This document shows positions 46,756 to 58,336 of a stretch of 64,000 nucleotides of DNA, in pieces. This stretch comes from Leptodactylus fallax (Eukaryota; Chordata; Amphibia; Anura; Leptodactylidae). Made by a program: the position numbers and the translations under genes. The notes beneath the pieces are model-generated. The model searched no databases. It was given only the letters and a program-made list of their open reading frames with translations, and was not told the origin of the DNA. The DNA lies in contig CAMRHE010000067.1 of NCBI GenBank assembly GCA_947044405.1, positions 2,177,501 to 2,241,500 on the forward strand, read 5' to 3'. Within the stretch, counting starts at the first letter, position 1. Every line of letters begins with the position of its first letter.

Positions 46756-47262
46756 TTAAAGGGAACCTGTCACCGTGAAACTGCAGTGCAACCTGCAGAG
46801 ACATTATAGAGCAGGAGGAGCTGAGCACATTGATGTGCAGGTTTGTGTGAAAAGATTGACTATAACCTATCACTTATCTAGTTATTCCTCTCTTCTGTCT
46901 ATGCTTAGTAATGGAGTCCAGTGGGGGGTCTTATCAGTGACTGGGTATGCCGAGATGTCAATCACTGCTAGGACCGCCCCCTGGACTCCATTACTCCTAA
47001 GCATAGAAAGAACAGAGAAATGAATGGGTAAATGACAAGTTAGGCCACGTTCACACTACCGTTATTACAGTCTATTGCGGTTGTTTGTCATAGGATGATA
47101 GCAACAAACAACTACATGGTGGTTTTTACATTGGGGTGAATGTAGATGGAAACCCGATAGAGGGGGCTCCATCTGTGACTTAATGTCCTGTGACGAATCT
47201 GCTGAGTATAATATGCCGCCTGCAGCTTACACAGCATTCTCATCAGGACACGCTCCCTTTAA
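46756..47262. mobile_element. TTAA MITE with a nested hairpin element
   Basis: TTAA lies at both ends (left TTAAAGGGAACCTGTCACC, right GACACGCTCCCTTTAA). The interior is self-paired: CTATGCTTAGTAATGGAGTC against GACTCCATTACTCCTAAGCA. From about 47041 a second element begins with GGCCACGTTCACACTACCG inside the first. The same TTAAAGGGAACCTGTCA end is seen at 20.07, 35.86 and 39.31 kb. Confidence 0.65.
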
Positions 47263-47810
47263 CAAATCATGGCAATAGCCTAAATAATCATCCAGATCAC
47301 ATGACAAAACACTGGCTTATATATAAAAGCAAGTCCTAACCGCAATAGTTGTGATTAAGCAGCCTGTTTATCTCTAGGACCCAAGGAAGCAGATTTCTAT
47401 GGAAACACTGACTGCGTCACCAGAGTTTCAGCCGTGACATAGAAGGAACATTCCCACTTTGTTGAGCAACAAAGTGACAAGCCTCAATATCCCCCCCCCC
47501 AAAAAAAAAAAAGAATCCACCTTTACACAGTAAGCTGAGACCATCAATGACAGAGAGCTCACTGAGAATATAAGTCAAGGTGCCTAAAGTAGCCATTGGT
47601 AGCATTGGATGTTCATTGACACCAAGATATAAAGCCCAATGGGGTAGTTATGTTCACACCCGTCCCGAGGTCTGTGCTATTTTGCCCAGAAAACTGGCAA
47701 ATATCTTAAGAGAAATCTGATGGATCCCATTATAGTCAATGGGGTCAGTCATACGATGGATCCATCTGTGCTACAATGTGTTTTTTTCCACTTTGTCTGT
47801 TCTTATAATG

Positions 47811-48608
47811 CAGGGGTCCCCAAACTTTTTACACAGGGGGCCGGTTCACTGTCCCTCAGACTGTTGGAGGGCCGGACTATAAGAAAAACTATGAAAATCC
47901 CTATGCACACTACACGTATCTCATTTTAAAGTAAAACAAAAAGGGAACAAATACAACATTCAAAATAAAGAAATAGTAAATTTAAGTCAACAAACTCACC
48001 ATTATTTCAATGTGAAGTATGGGCCTGCTTTTGGCTAATGAGATAGTCAATGTCCGGTTCCATATTTGCAAATAGGTCCAGCACTCTGCCCCCATATAAG
48101 TCCAGCTCTCTCCCCCATATAGGTCCAGCTCTTTCCCTCATATAGGTCCCATGCAGTCTCCCCCATATAGGTCCCATGCCCCCCCATATAGGTCCCATGC
48201 AGTCTCCCCCATATAGGGCCAGCTCTCTCCCCCATATAGGTCCCATCAATCCCCCATATAGATCCAGTTCTCTGATCCCCCTCCATGCCCAGTAAAAAAA
48301 AAAAAGTGAAAATATACTTTACCTAGCACTGCAGCCGCTCCCGCGCTGTGGTCCCGGCTCCTCTGTCTTCGGCTGTAAGGCCTAGATGAGCACGTCGTGC
48401 GTCATGACGTGCTCATTCTAGGTCCGGACGACGAGCGCCGAGCGTCTACACGGGAACAAGACTTCCCGTGTAGCGCTCGGCGGGTTATTTCAATTGTAAG
48501 CACCTGTGCCCTCACAACTGAAATAACACAAGGAAATTGCGACGCGGGCCGGGTAAATGGCCTCCGGGGGCCGGATGCGGCCCGCGGGCCGTAGTTTGGG
48601 GACCCCTG
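47811..48608. mobile_element. Non-autonomous hAT element (798 bp) with 8-bp TSD
   Basis: The ends CAGGGGTCCCCAAACTTT and GTAGTTTGGGGACCCCTG are inverted repeats with the CAG...CTG termini of hAT elements. The flanks TTATAATG at 47803-47810 and 48609-48616 are a perfect 8-bp target duplication. A second TIR layer reads GGGGGCCGGTT / GGGCCGTAG. The interior has no transposase frame but contains a minisatellite and two hairpins. The perfect duplication suggests a relatively young insertion. Confidence 0.9.
48080..48262. repeat. Minisatellite inside the hAT element
   Basis: There are about eight tandem copies of a unit close to CCCCCATATAGGTCCCATG/CAGCTCTCTC of roughly 20-26 bp. Minus-strand frames through it read as GPIWGR-like repeats, which are artefacts. 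Confidence 0.85.
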
Positions 48609-51200
48609 TTATAATGGAACAGAAAAAATGAGAGAGAGACCGGAGCTGTGACCCGAGCCTCGCTGACCAGCCGAGTACATCCTCTGGGTCACTGACATGA
48701 TTCTGCTTCTCTAACATAAATACTTCTCTTGTAGTCTCGGGAATGTAGCCTTGGCCACTTATTTTATAGCTATCGTAGCCATTTTTAAATTTCAATTACT
48801 ACAGACACCAAATATGTATTCTACAGGCAAGAGCCAAGAACATTTTGGCTCTAGCTGGTGTATCATGCTGCCAACAGATAAGTAAGGACATAAAAGTGAT
48901 CCAACACCTCTCCAGTCATGTCAATTTTAGTAAATACTTGAATCAACAATTCTGGAGCATCTTTTCTTATAACTGTGCATAGAACGTTCCTCTGTAAAAA
49001 CTGACAATTTGGGGTTCCCATTCCCCCTGTCAAAGGTCGGTGCTCGTACACTGACTGTGTAAGACCTCATGCACACGGCCCAGGGGGTTCCATTTACTTT
49101 TACTTTTTTGATGGAATGCATTCTGCTGACTCTTAGAGGACTTCCTGAGAGCCTTCTGTGCTCCATTCATTTCTATGGGGGGGTTCTGTCCCATTCCGAT
49201 CCATTTTCACGGAGCAGGATTGGACCTGCTCTATAATTATTGTAACCCCCAACAAGAGCCTTGGTCATATACATGATGCCTAAGAGGGAGAGGGGACTCT
49301 TTAAGGCTGAGGCCACACATTACAGAACAGCAGCATTTTTTTGTAGCAGACTTTGCTGAGTTTTATTTTTAGCCAGAGGGAGAAGTATAAGATCTACCTT
49401 TATATTTCCCATTCATTCTGACTCTTGGTATTGGCTCAAAAAAAAAAAACAAAAAAAAAAACACAGCAAAATCTGCAGCAAAAAACGTCAGCTTCTTCGC
49501 AAAACATGACCTTGGCCTAAAGGGGTCTCCAGAAATGAAATACAGATGACCATGTCTTAGGATTATCTGATGGGTGGGCATCCAACATCCAGACCCTCCA
49601 AACCTCAGCACCGCTTCTATTTCACAGGCCAGTCACATAAGGCTCACTCATCACATGGCAGGTATGCAGCTCAGTCCCATTCAAGGTAAAGGGGGCGAGA
49701 TGCGATAAGCACAGCTACTATATAATGTACAGTGTCAGGCTTGGTAAGCAGTCAAGAGGCTGCAGTCTCTTCATACTGATCGGTGGGGGTGCCAAGAGTC
49801 AGACTCCCACAATTTGATAGTGAAGACCTATTTTAAGGATTGGCCATCAATATCTAGCAACCCCTTTAAGTTGGCTTACACACAAAAAATTCAAAAACGC
49901 ACAAAGATAAAACGTAGGAAAAAGTGAATCCTGCATTTCTACATAACAGACACAGAGCAAACAATGAATTTAATAAGTTTTCTGGCCTAAAAATATTGAT
50001 GAGCAATCCTATAGAAAGGTCACTAATATCAGATATGTGAGGGTCTGCCACCCCCCACCCATAAGCAGTTCTTTTCAGTTGACACAAGAGAATGGAGCAG
50101 GAAGCAGACAGCGCTGTCCTCTGTGTAGTGGCTGAAATGAGTCACTGCAGCTTAGGACCCATTCATATGATCTGCAGTACCTGATCTGGCCACTACACAG
50201 AGAACAGCGCTGTCTGCTTCCTGCTCCATTCTCTGTGTTTCAGCTGCTGAGAACATCTGATCAGTGGGGGTGTCGGATGTCAGGCCCCCATCAATATTTT
50301 TAACCAGGAACACTCCTACAGCTTCCTTCTATATTCTGTTTCAGGTCCTCACCAGTTTCAATATCTGTTTGCTGTCAGTGAAGGACAATACTGCTGTTTA
50401 CATACCGCAGCTGATGGTTTGTACTACAAGTTGTGATGTTGCTACAATTGTACCCAGTCTAGACAAGTCTCAGTGAGTTATACGCCCTGCATGTCAGGCG
50501 GATACATTATACATGATATATAGTAACCAACAGGACACAAAATACATTGGGCAGAGATGTATTTGTTTCCTAGAGGGTTGTCCACACAACTGAAGTAACA
50601 CCCTGCATTACCCAGCCTATATAGAGTCATGACTTGTATAGCCTGGTCTGCAGTCACCATGGTGTTGTGACACTTACAAGGTTCCCTTTAAGATCCAGCT
50701 ACACAATTCACTATGCAGTTGAAATCAGCAACACTACTGCCCGCTGCAATGACGGGTGACCACAGCGTATTGTTCTGTGAAATGACTCCGCAGAAACTTA
50801 CTCAGGTCTGCGCTGTGGTTAGGAACAGCTCTGCTCTGCTCTTTACATGTATTTGACATCTTATTTATTTCTTAGTAAAGTGGTTGAACTTTACTTAAGA
50901 AATGTCTTATTAAAAAAAAAAAAAAAAAATTAGGGCAAGTAGATATGGTATAAAACCTGAACAGAGGATCTCACAGGGATGCAAAGAGAGGGAGAGGGAC
51001 CGAGCAAAGGGTGCACTAGGGAATAGTGAGGATTTAGCACTGCTAATGTATTTGCAGATCATTTTCGGAAGCTAGAGAACCCCTTTAACAACTGAAATGC
51101 ATTTGTGTTGTGTGTGCAGTCAGACTGACACAGGAGTCACCAGCTAAGTTGTCTGTGGCTTAAAGGGGTTTTCCGGGGACTATTTGTTACTTACTGCCCG
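48609..51200. other. Intergenic or intronic stretch with MITE pieces
   Basis: It contains the hairpin MITE 49304-49519, a repeat ending CAACCCCTTTAAG at 49870, a self-paired segment near 50090-50290 (ATGGAGCAGGAAGCAGACAG and its complement around 50215) and poly-A near 50911. No coding exon is supported. Confidence 0.5.
49304..49519. mobile_element. Hairpin MITE (GGCC-ended family)
   Basis: The left end TTAAGGCTGAGGCCACACAT and the right end CATGACCTTGGCCTAAAG pair, as do GCAGACTTTGCTGAGTTTT and AAAACACAGCAAAATCTGC. It is related to 16681 and 59757. Confidence 0.65.
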
Positions 51201-52506
51201 CAGGGGCGCACCGCTAATGAGGCGAAGTGAGGAGGTCGCCTCAGGTGGCACTGTCCGTCACTGTCTGGGGGGGGCGGCATTTTTTCCATTCATTTAATGT
51301 AAACCAGCCCAGGACAGGCCACTTTAAAAGAAACAAAGCTGCGCAGTACCTGTCCTGGGCTGGTTTACAAGACCTCTGCATGTCAGCGCAGGTAACGGCC
51401 TATTTACTTATCGATCCCCGCGCCTGCTGTGGCCGCCTCTGCTTCCCCTTCTGCTATGGGACGCAGAAGGGGGGAGCAGAAGCGGCTGTGAGCAGCAGCG
51501 GGGATCGCTAAGTGAGGCCAAATACTACTATTATTATACTCTGGGGTCTTTTCAGACCCCGAAGTATAATAATCAGAGACCCAGGGGAGGTGAAACATAA
51601 AAACCATTGTTACTCACCTCTCCGGCGATCCGATGTTACTCTCAGCAGGCTTCGGCCTTCTTTGGTGACGTCCCAGGCGTCACGTGAGGCCAGCCCAACG
51701 TCATTATGTTGCGACGCCGGTCTGTGCGACATTGAAGAGGGCCGTAAGCAGGGAGTGCACCGGAGCCCAAGTAAGTAACACTGGTTTTTATGTTTGTCAC
51801 CACCTGGGTCTCCGGTCATTATACTTTGGGATCTTTTAGACCTCAGAGTATAATAATAGTTAATGGGCGAGTTATTATGGAGCAGAATACTGTGTGCAGG
51901 GGCCACTATGGAGCATAATACCGAGTACAGGGGCAACTACGGAACATAATACTGTGTGCAGGGGCCACTATGGAGTATAATACCGAGTGCAGGGGCCACT
52001 ACGGAACATAATACTGTGTGCAGGGGCCACTATGGAGTATAATACCGAGTGCAGGGGCCACTACGGAACATAATACTGTGTGCAGGGGCCACTATGGAGT
52101 ATAATACCGAGTGCAGGGGCCACTACGGAACATAATACTTTGTGCAGGGGCCGCTGCGGGGCATAATACCGTGTGCAGGGGCCACTATGGAGTATAATAC
52201 CGAGTGCAGGGGCCAGCTATCTGCGGGGCTCCTATTATAGAGAATGGAGGCCACGTGGGCTCGTCCATCCACCAAGCAGAAGATGTGTGAAGTTACTTTC
52301 ATTGTTAATGCCGTGTTGTTGATCTGATACTGAAGTAATACAGGAAGAAGAATTCTTAAAAACTGTTTGTTTATTGTACGACAATAACAGCGTGTGACGC
52401 TAACAACATGTAAACGCAATTTTATTTATTTATTTATTTATTGGGGGGGGGGGGGGCCTCTTGCGATAGTCCGCCTCAGGCAGCAAAGAGGCTAGGTTCA
52501 CCACTG
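51201..52506. mobile_element. Non-autonomous hAT-like element (1.3 kb) with 8-bp TSD
   Basis: It begins CAGGGGCGCACCGCTAATG and ends GGTTCACCACTG (inward CAGTGGTGAACC). The flanks ACTGCCCG at 51193-51200 and 52507-52514 are a perfect 8-bp direct repeat, as expected for hAT. TIRs are short and imperfect. The interior has paired TTATTATACTCTGGGGTC / GACCCCGAAGTATAATAA, a tandem repeat and a G-run, and no transposase. Confidence 0.85.
51872..52216. repeat. 62-bp minisatellite (two 31-bp half-units)
   Basis: The half-units begin TACTGTGTGCAGGGGCC and TACCGAGTGCAGGGGCC, each 31 bp and alternating, about 11 half-units in total. The unit carries ATGGAGTATAA or ACGGAACATAA alternately. It is contained in the hAT element. 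Confidence 0.92.
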
Positions 52507-54041
52507 ACTGCCCGGGTTCTTTAGGTGTAAGAGAATACAGATTTTTTTGTGGGAGTTCTGCTTTAAACCAGCTGAAGTGTTTTATCTCTGCACTGCTTTT
52601 ACCTTCCTCCGTTTGTCATATACAGCTAAATATGAGTCCTCAGTATTTACAGCACACTGCCTAGGTTTCAGGCCACCATCTAGCTAGCGACCCCGTCTAT
52701 TCTCTCCACTGAGATTGACTAACTAATAGCTCTGGGAATGTGCACTTACCTGCTAAGCCCGGATATGGACTAGAACAGCACTTGATCAGGGCCTCTATTA
52801 TCTCTGTATGTAAATACAAGCTCACTGTAAGGCCTCATTCACAATGACCCATCCATTTCTATGGCTCTGTATATGGGACTGTGAGCAAATCTCAGGACAG
52901 TTCCTATTCCTGTCTGTTTTGACAATGAATGGGGTCGCAGAAGCACAGGCCATACACGGATGGCACAGCGGCATGCACACACCTAACAGGAGTTTTAGGA
53001 TCTGAAATACCAAGCGCAGCCCCTACACAATGTACAGAGCTGAGCTTGGCACTCACGTCAGTGTTGTGGTCTCTTTAGATAACTGATGGGTGGGGGGGTC
53101 TAAGGAAGCTCATTAGTATAACAATAATGGAAAACTCCTTTAAAAGGGGTAATCCAACTTCTGCAATTGATAAACTAACCTTAGGGATAGGCCATTAATA
53201 TAAGATCTGTGTGAATTTGACATCCAGCTGTACCAAGACAGCACGCCTCCTGTTAAGATTTATATATTGGGAGCCACGCTGCTCAATTGCAATATAAACT
53301 GTATCGGCAGGTGTAGGAACTGCAGAGGTGGCCTAAGTTTATCATTGTGCAACATTTGTTGAAAATTACAGTAAAGGAGACTCCAGCAAAGCTGACCTTG
53401 TTGACTTAGTGATTCTCCTTTTGATAAATCTCCCCCAATATGTTTACGGATGAACAAAACACAAATTTCTGCAACAGATCTGCCCCATGTGAACATACGG
53501 TTACACAGAAGGTAGTTTAGAAACCTGAAACATCCCCTCGCTGCAGACACTGCACTAGCTCTCCCTCACTCTATCTTTTGTAACTTTTACCAGTATTACC
53601 AAAATTTATTTTTCTACCAGACAGACAGAAACCAGACAGTTCATTTTAGCACTAGAAGAGTTGCGGTCTAGTTAAGCGCAGTATTCAGAGTCTTAAACAA
53701 GCTGAATAATTTCCTGTACCAAACGTTTCCTGGTGATAAGCGACCAAACCGATGGGACTGTCACTAAGTCACCACATATTATAATCTCCACTTCTGACTG
53801 GTTAAATGTGCCCAGCATCCACCTATCCACACAGATCAGGAGAACGGCACAAACTTATCTATCCTCTATAACTGCAGATCTAGGAGCAGGAACACCCCAA
53901 GGACTTACAAGGATTAAAGGGGTTATCCAGCCCTTAGAATGGATGGACTTAGAATGGGTTGTCATCATCAATATCAGATCGGTGCAGGCCGACTCTCAGC
54001 ACCCCTGCCAACCAGCTACTGTAAGAGGCCACAAGCCATGC

Positions 54042-54166
54042 CGCCTCCTCACAAGCCCTGCCCAACTCTCCACTGCCTCCTCACAAGCCCTGCCCAACTC
54101 TCCACTGCCTCCTCACAAGCCCCGCCCAACTAACCACCGCCTCCTCACAAGCCCGCCCGCCAACTC
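54042..54166. repeat. 32-bp minisatellite
   Basis: There are about four units of CCTCCTCACAAGCCCTGCCC followed by AACTCTCCACTG, the last two diverged. Confidence 0.9.
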
Positions 54167-55129
54167 CATCAGGTGTGAACAATGCGGAATTCTGCTAATC
54201 TGGTTACGCCAGTTTTCTGGCACAAAAGTGACATTTTTGACGCACAGTTGTTTGCACCAAACAATGTGCCACTTTGTCAATTTCTCAACATACTTGCCAC
54301 ACTCAAGGAAAAGTGGGAGGAGCAGGGCAGGGACATCTCAAACAAACAGATTTAGAATAACTCACACCAGAAAACTGGCATAAGTTACACCCAAAAACCT
54401 ATGCTACTCTCTGACTGTCATAGATTTCAGTTCTCATGCACGGGACCTTCCGCGGCTGGACCCTCTTAATGTTGGCACATCTGCCACCACTGCTCTCAAT
54501 ATTAAGAGCTGAACACTAGACATTGGTCTTAATATTGAGAGCATGCTACCTCCATGATCGGACCTGGGGGTTCTAAGCTCGTTCCAACCCCGGGTCAGTC
54601 CACCAATCCCGTTTTCACATGCAGTTACTTGTGCTACAGGGGCTGGCAGACTATAGTAAATCTAGACTGTGAAAACAGGAGAGGAGGGAGGAGACGGAGT
54701 GACCCAGGGGCTAGAAGCAGGATCTAATCACTTGTCTGGGGGCCGGAACCAGCCCAGAAACACCAGATCCAATATGGAAAAACCCTGGAGGAAGTAAAGT
54801 AAAGCTCCCTGGATAAACACTGTAATAAATTCTTACCACGCTTCCAGAATACTAAACATTTTGCAGCAGCTTCGCCTGATTGAAAGTGAGTACAACGCAA
54901 TGTCACAACATATCCAGTGTAATACCTCTACATCACTACAGAGACATACATATAGGATATACTTTCTGCACCAACCAGGAACTTGCCCTCATATTTGTGT
55001 ACCCGTCACGTCAAAGCTTCAATAAACCGCAAGCGAAGGCCAACGTCAACCGAGATCTGCCTGCCAGCTATTGTAAAATATTTCTGCTTATGGCAATGGA
55101 GAAGAAAGTGGCGGATGATTAAAGAGGTC

Positions 55130-55380
55130 CCGTCTCCTAACCTGACATGTTTTACTGAAAAACAAGCTTGTTTTTGCAGAATTCTTCATTGTGCCATTCT
55201 GCAGTTATTCCTCCTGGAAATTTACACATAAATTGACAACCAAGTGTTACCTGTTCCCTCCACACTGACATAAGCAAATTAGAGACAACACTTTAACAAG
55301 AATGGTAACGCCCAGTTGTCTATTTTTTTCATCCAGTTCTAGTAAGAACAACAGAAGAACAGTACAATGCAGAGAGTTTA
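55130..55380. repeat. Interspersed repeat family A, copy 2
   Basis: It has CATTGTGCCATTCTGCAGTT, then CCTCCTGGAAATTTACAC and GGTAACGCCCAGTTGTCTA. This is the same order as at 14220-14460 and 59145-59520. Confidence 0.5.
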
Positions 55381-56035
55381 GTTAGCATATAATCCACACA
55401 GCGATATACAGCTCACCAAATAATGTGTCGACATCAAACCAGGCATATTCCGGGTGAAACGGACTATAGAGCCTTACTGATACCATCCAAAAATAGATAA
55501 AAATTCAGCACCACTCAAAAAAAATAAAAATAAATAAATATTAACTTTTATTCTTAAGTTAAAATCCATCTTGTGGGCTACAATCCAAGTAAGCCTATGC
55601 GTTTCGAGGCTGAACGCATCTCGGTCATGGCACCAAAACTCACTGCACGATTTCTCAGGAACTGAGGGGACGAGAGAACAAATTCCAACTGTGCTAGATT
55701 CAATGAAAGGTGCAAAGTGTTGGAGTTGGTGGTGAAAAGCAGTAGAGCCAATCCTGACCGAAAGCAAAACCAGACCAACATGACAGAGCCAGCGCTACAA
55801 TGTACACAAGGTTTAGGTTGCTGGCAGAAAAGGCAGGATGGATCACCTACAGAGATTTTGGAAAAGAGCATTACGTTGGCATGACTTTATAAAAATGTAT
55901 TATGCAATGGCGGGCAACAGCGGCTGGCGCTTCTGTCATTTGCACGCATCCATGGAGCAGAGATATAAACACAAGACCTTGTGCGAGGGGTCTGTTTTTA
56001 TTTTTTGTAATTTATTAACATTGATGTCCATGTAA

Positions 56036-56165
56036 GGCCCGGTTCACATCTGTGCATGGGTTTCCGTTTGGGGACCCCCCAAATGGAAACTTATCTGCAT
56101 AAAAAAGTGGGTACCGGCGGACCCCATAGACTATAATGGGGTCTGTGCGGTTTCCTGCAAGCAGA
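56036..56165 (+). mobile_element. Hairpin MITE, left half
   Basis: It begins AAGGCCCGGTTCACATCTG, then TTTCCGTTTGGGGACCCCCC and GACTATAATGGGGTCTGTG. It is the same family as the MITE nested in the SINE at 58503-58757; the right arm is not seen. Confidence 0.6.
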
Positions 56166-57010
56166 TCTGTTGGGGGTTTTTTTTCCTGTCTTTTATCTAT
56201 GTTTTTGTGTTAAAAAACAAAACAAAAAAAAAAAACACACATACTTGTGTCCATACCAAAAAAAGGGACAGAAAAATCTGGGTTTTTTTTAAAAAAAACA
56301 ACTGATGCCTATTGTAAACAGATGACCATCCAGTTGAATCCACTATACAGATTTGCTAATAGGATGTAAAAAAACAAAATCTGAATGGAGTCTTAAACTG
56401 ATGATCAAAACACGATGTGAACGACCCCTTAGTGGTCACTGTCCCTAAAACATTAAAAAAGACTTTAACATGTCCAACGTTTCCTTCATCAAAACCAGAA
56501 AATCCCAGTAAAATGCTTACACAATCAAGGGGGAGGGGAAGACTAGCTGGCATCATGCCAGCTACTAAAGTACTTGCTTGTCACTGTTCTGTATAGACCA
56601 AACCCTTCTGTCACCAAGAAAGCCCTCCGTAAAACTGTGCCGAGAAACCAGGTCACTTGAAAGGACACGAGAGAAGTCTGTAAAGCTGTCCGTCTCTTTA
56701 AATGAAAGTGCGACAATCACACACAAAAAAAAATTGGTGGAGATTTTCGCGCGCTTCAGTTTTGATGATTTTGTGAAGATATGTCCATGTTAGATATAAG
56801 TGATGTGCATCAACGCTGCACATCTTGCGCTTCTATTTTTAGCACGTTTCGTGCGTCTCAGGCTCTGACTTTTAGACGGAAATATGAATTTTTATACATT
56901 TTTTTTTTTCATGCAAAACATGAAAGTGGCCATAAGGTAAAGGTGCTGGGTGACTACGTTCAGAAAACGTACGTGTACTTAATGTGATATTTCAGGTTTT
57001 CTTACTGCAG

Positions 57011-57121
57011 GTCAAATGTGTGAAAATTGTCCCGGGAGCAAGTGCGGTAAATATGGAAGACTGGACCATTGCTGAATGGGTTAACAGCCTGTCGAGTTCC
57101 TGCACAGTGTCTGAGGATCAG
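57011..57121 (+). other. Exon-like open segment, unproven
   Basis: A 111-bp stretch lies between a good acceptor (TTTTCTTACTGCAG at 57010) and a consensus donor (CAG|GTGAGC at 57121/57122) and stays open in phase 0 for 37 codons (with MEDWTIAEWVNSLSSSC). I recognise no protein family, no neighbouring exon was found on this strand, and the open frame continues into the next repeat, so chance is quite possible. Confidence 0.2.
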
Positions 57122-57231
57122 GTGAGCCTCAAACAGCGGCTCTTGCCTTCAGCAAGAAAGTCACATGCTCGCTGCTACAGTGTCAACGCTCTTAAATTTA
57201 GGGAAGCAGAAAGTGTTAACACCTGTAGAGA

Positions 57232-58008
57232 GACAAGAATCTCTCACATTGAGGAGAGCACCAGTAAAGGTGTGTAGAGATTTTAATTGCCTTTTGCCCT
57301 CTACTTAGCATCTACATATCACAAGGCATTATGGGAAAGGAGCTGGGGAGCTCATGCGCCCTCTATTGGATGTAACAAATCCTCAATTTGCTTTTGACTC
57401 ACCGAGCCTTGAGACAGCAAAAGGGATTTTAGCCAAGCCAATTTCACTTATCTGCATACAGCGCTGTTTCCCCTAACCCACTCATTGCCTCCCACTAAGC
57501 CAGCCAATTCACTTTGCTCTGTACTGATGAAGGACAACGATCCGGAAACAGCGCTGTATGCAGATAAGTGAAATTGGCTTGGCTAAAATCCCTTTTGCTG
57601 TCTCAAGGCTCGGTGAGTCAAAAGCAAATTGAGGATTTGTTACATCCAATAGAGGGCGCATGAGCTCCCCAGCTCCTTTCCCATAATGCCTTGTGATATG
57701 TAGATGCTAAGTAGAGGGCAAAAGGCAATTAAAATCTCTACACACCTTTACTGGTGCTCTCCTCAATGTGAGAGATTCTTGTCCCTAACCCACTCATTGC
57801 CTCCCACTAAGCCAGCCAATTCACTTTGCTCTGTACTGATGAAGGACAACGATCCGGAAACAGCGCTGTATGCAGATAAGTGAAATTGGCTTGGCTAAAA
57901 TCCCTTTTGCTGTCTCAAGGCTCGGTGAGTCAAAAGCAAATTGAGGATTTGTTACATCCAATAGAGGGCGCATGAGCTCCCCAGCTCCTTTCCCATAATG
58001 CCTTGTGA
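57232..58008. repeat. Long inverted repeat with a third partial direct copy
   Basis: Arm 1 (57232-57472) and arm 2 (57544-57783) are reverse complements with essentially no mismatches over about 240 bp, separated by a 71-bp spacer. The spacer plus the first ~155 bp of arm 2 are then repeated in direct orientation at 57784-58008 with only about a one-base length difference. The copy stops at CCATAATGCCTTGTGA. No coding sequence is recognised. Identity this high implies a very recent rearrangement, a gene-conversion effect, or an assembly artefact. Confidence 0.9.
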
Positions 58009-58336
58009 CCTGTAGAGAGAGAGAGAGACCGGGATGGAGGAGGATGGGAGACATTGCTCCATCTAAAATCCATGTATTAGCACAATAAAAGGGTTTTCTG
58101 GGGTCACAATATTGATGTGACCCTCCTTAAGATAAGTCATCCATATCAGATCAGTGGGGGTCTGACTCTCTGAGACCCTTGGCTATCAGCTGTTTAAAGG
58201 GGTCACCTACCTGCACTCTGTCTACTTAGCTGTAGTGGTGCGAGGTACACCAGCTTTACCTCACTCACTTCAATGGGTAAAGCAGTATTTTCTGCACTGC
58301 TGTTACTAAGCAGACAGTCCATGTAATGACTATGGG

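Larger units (their letters stand above)
43365..47810. other. Upstream KMT2C intron: MITEs and SINE fragments
   Basis: This is probably KMT2C intron 1. It has the TTAA MITE 44339-44625, a reverse SINE at about 45258-45435, SINE-like ends near 46660-46725, a TTAA MITE 46756-47262 with a nested hairpin element, and a hairpin MITE (about 47645-47810) later hit by a hAT element. No exon is seen. Confidence 0.55.
47645..48680. mobile_element. Hairpin MITE interrupted by a hAT element
   Basis: The left part (GTTATGTTCACACCCGTCC, then CCCATTATAGTCAATGGGG) ends at 47810. The right part resumes at 48609 with TTATAATGGAACAGAAAAAA. The complementary pieces around the insertion (TTTTTCCACTTTGTCTG and CAGAAAAAATGAG) indicate one pre-existing element split by the hAT insertion. 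The right boundary is approximate. Confidence 0.5.
52507..57231. other. Upstream region, repeats and one exon-like segment
   Basis: It contains a 32-bp minisatellite (54042-54166), family A repeat copy 2 (about 55130-55380), a hairpin MITE half (56036-56165) and an exon-like open segment at 57011-57121, discussed separately. The long open frame across 53733-54383 is not supported as a gene. Confidence 0.5.

Noticed and set aside
48007..48286. Two minus-strand frames with repeated GPIWGR-like motifs
   Set aside because: They are readings of the hAT-borne minisatellite in different frames, with no independent evidence of coding.
53733..54383. 216-codon open frame on the plus strand
   Set aside because: It crosses a 32-bp minisatellite (whose unit is not a multiple of three but happens to stay open), has no recognisable domain, and lies in repeat-rich DNA.
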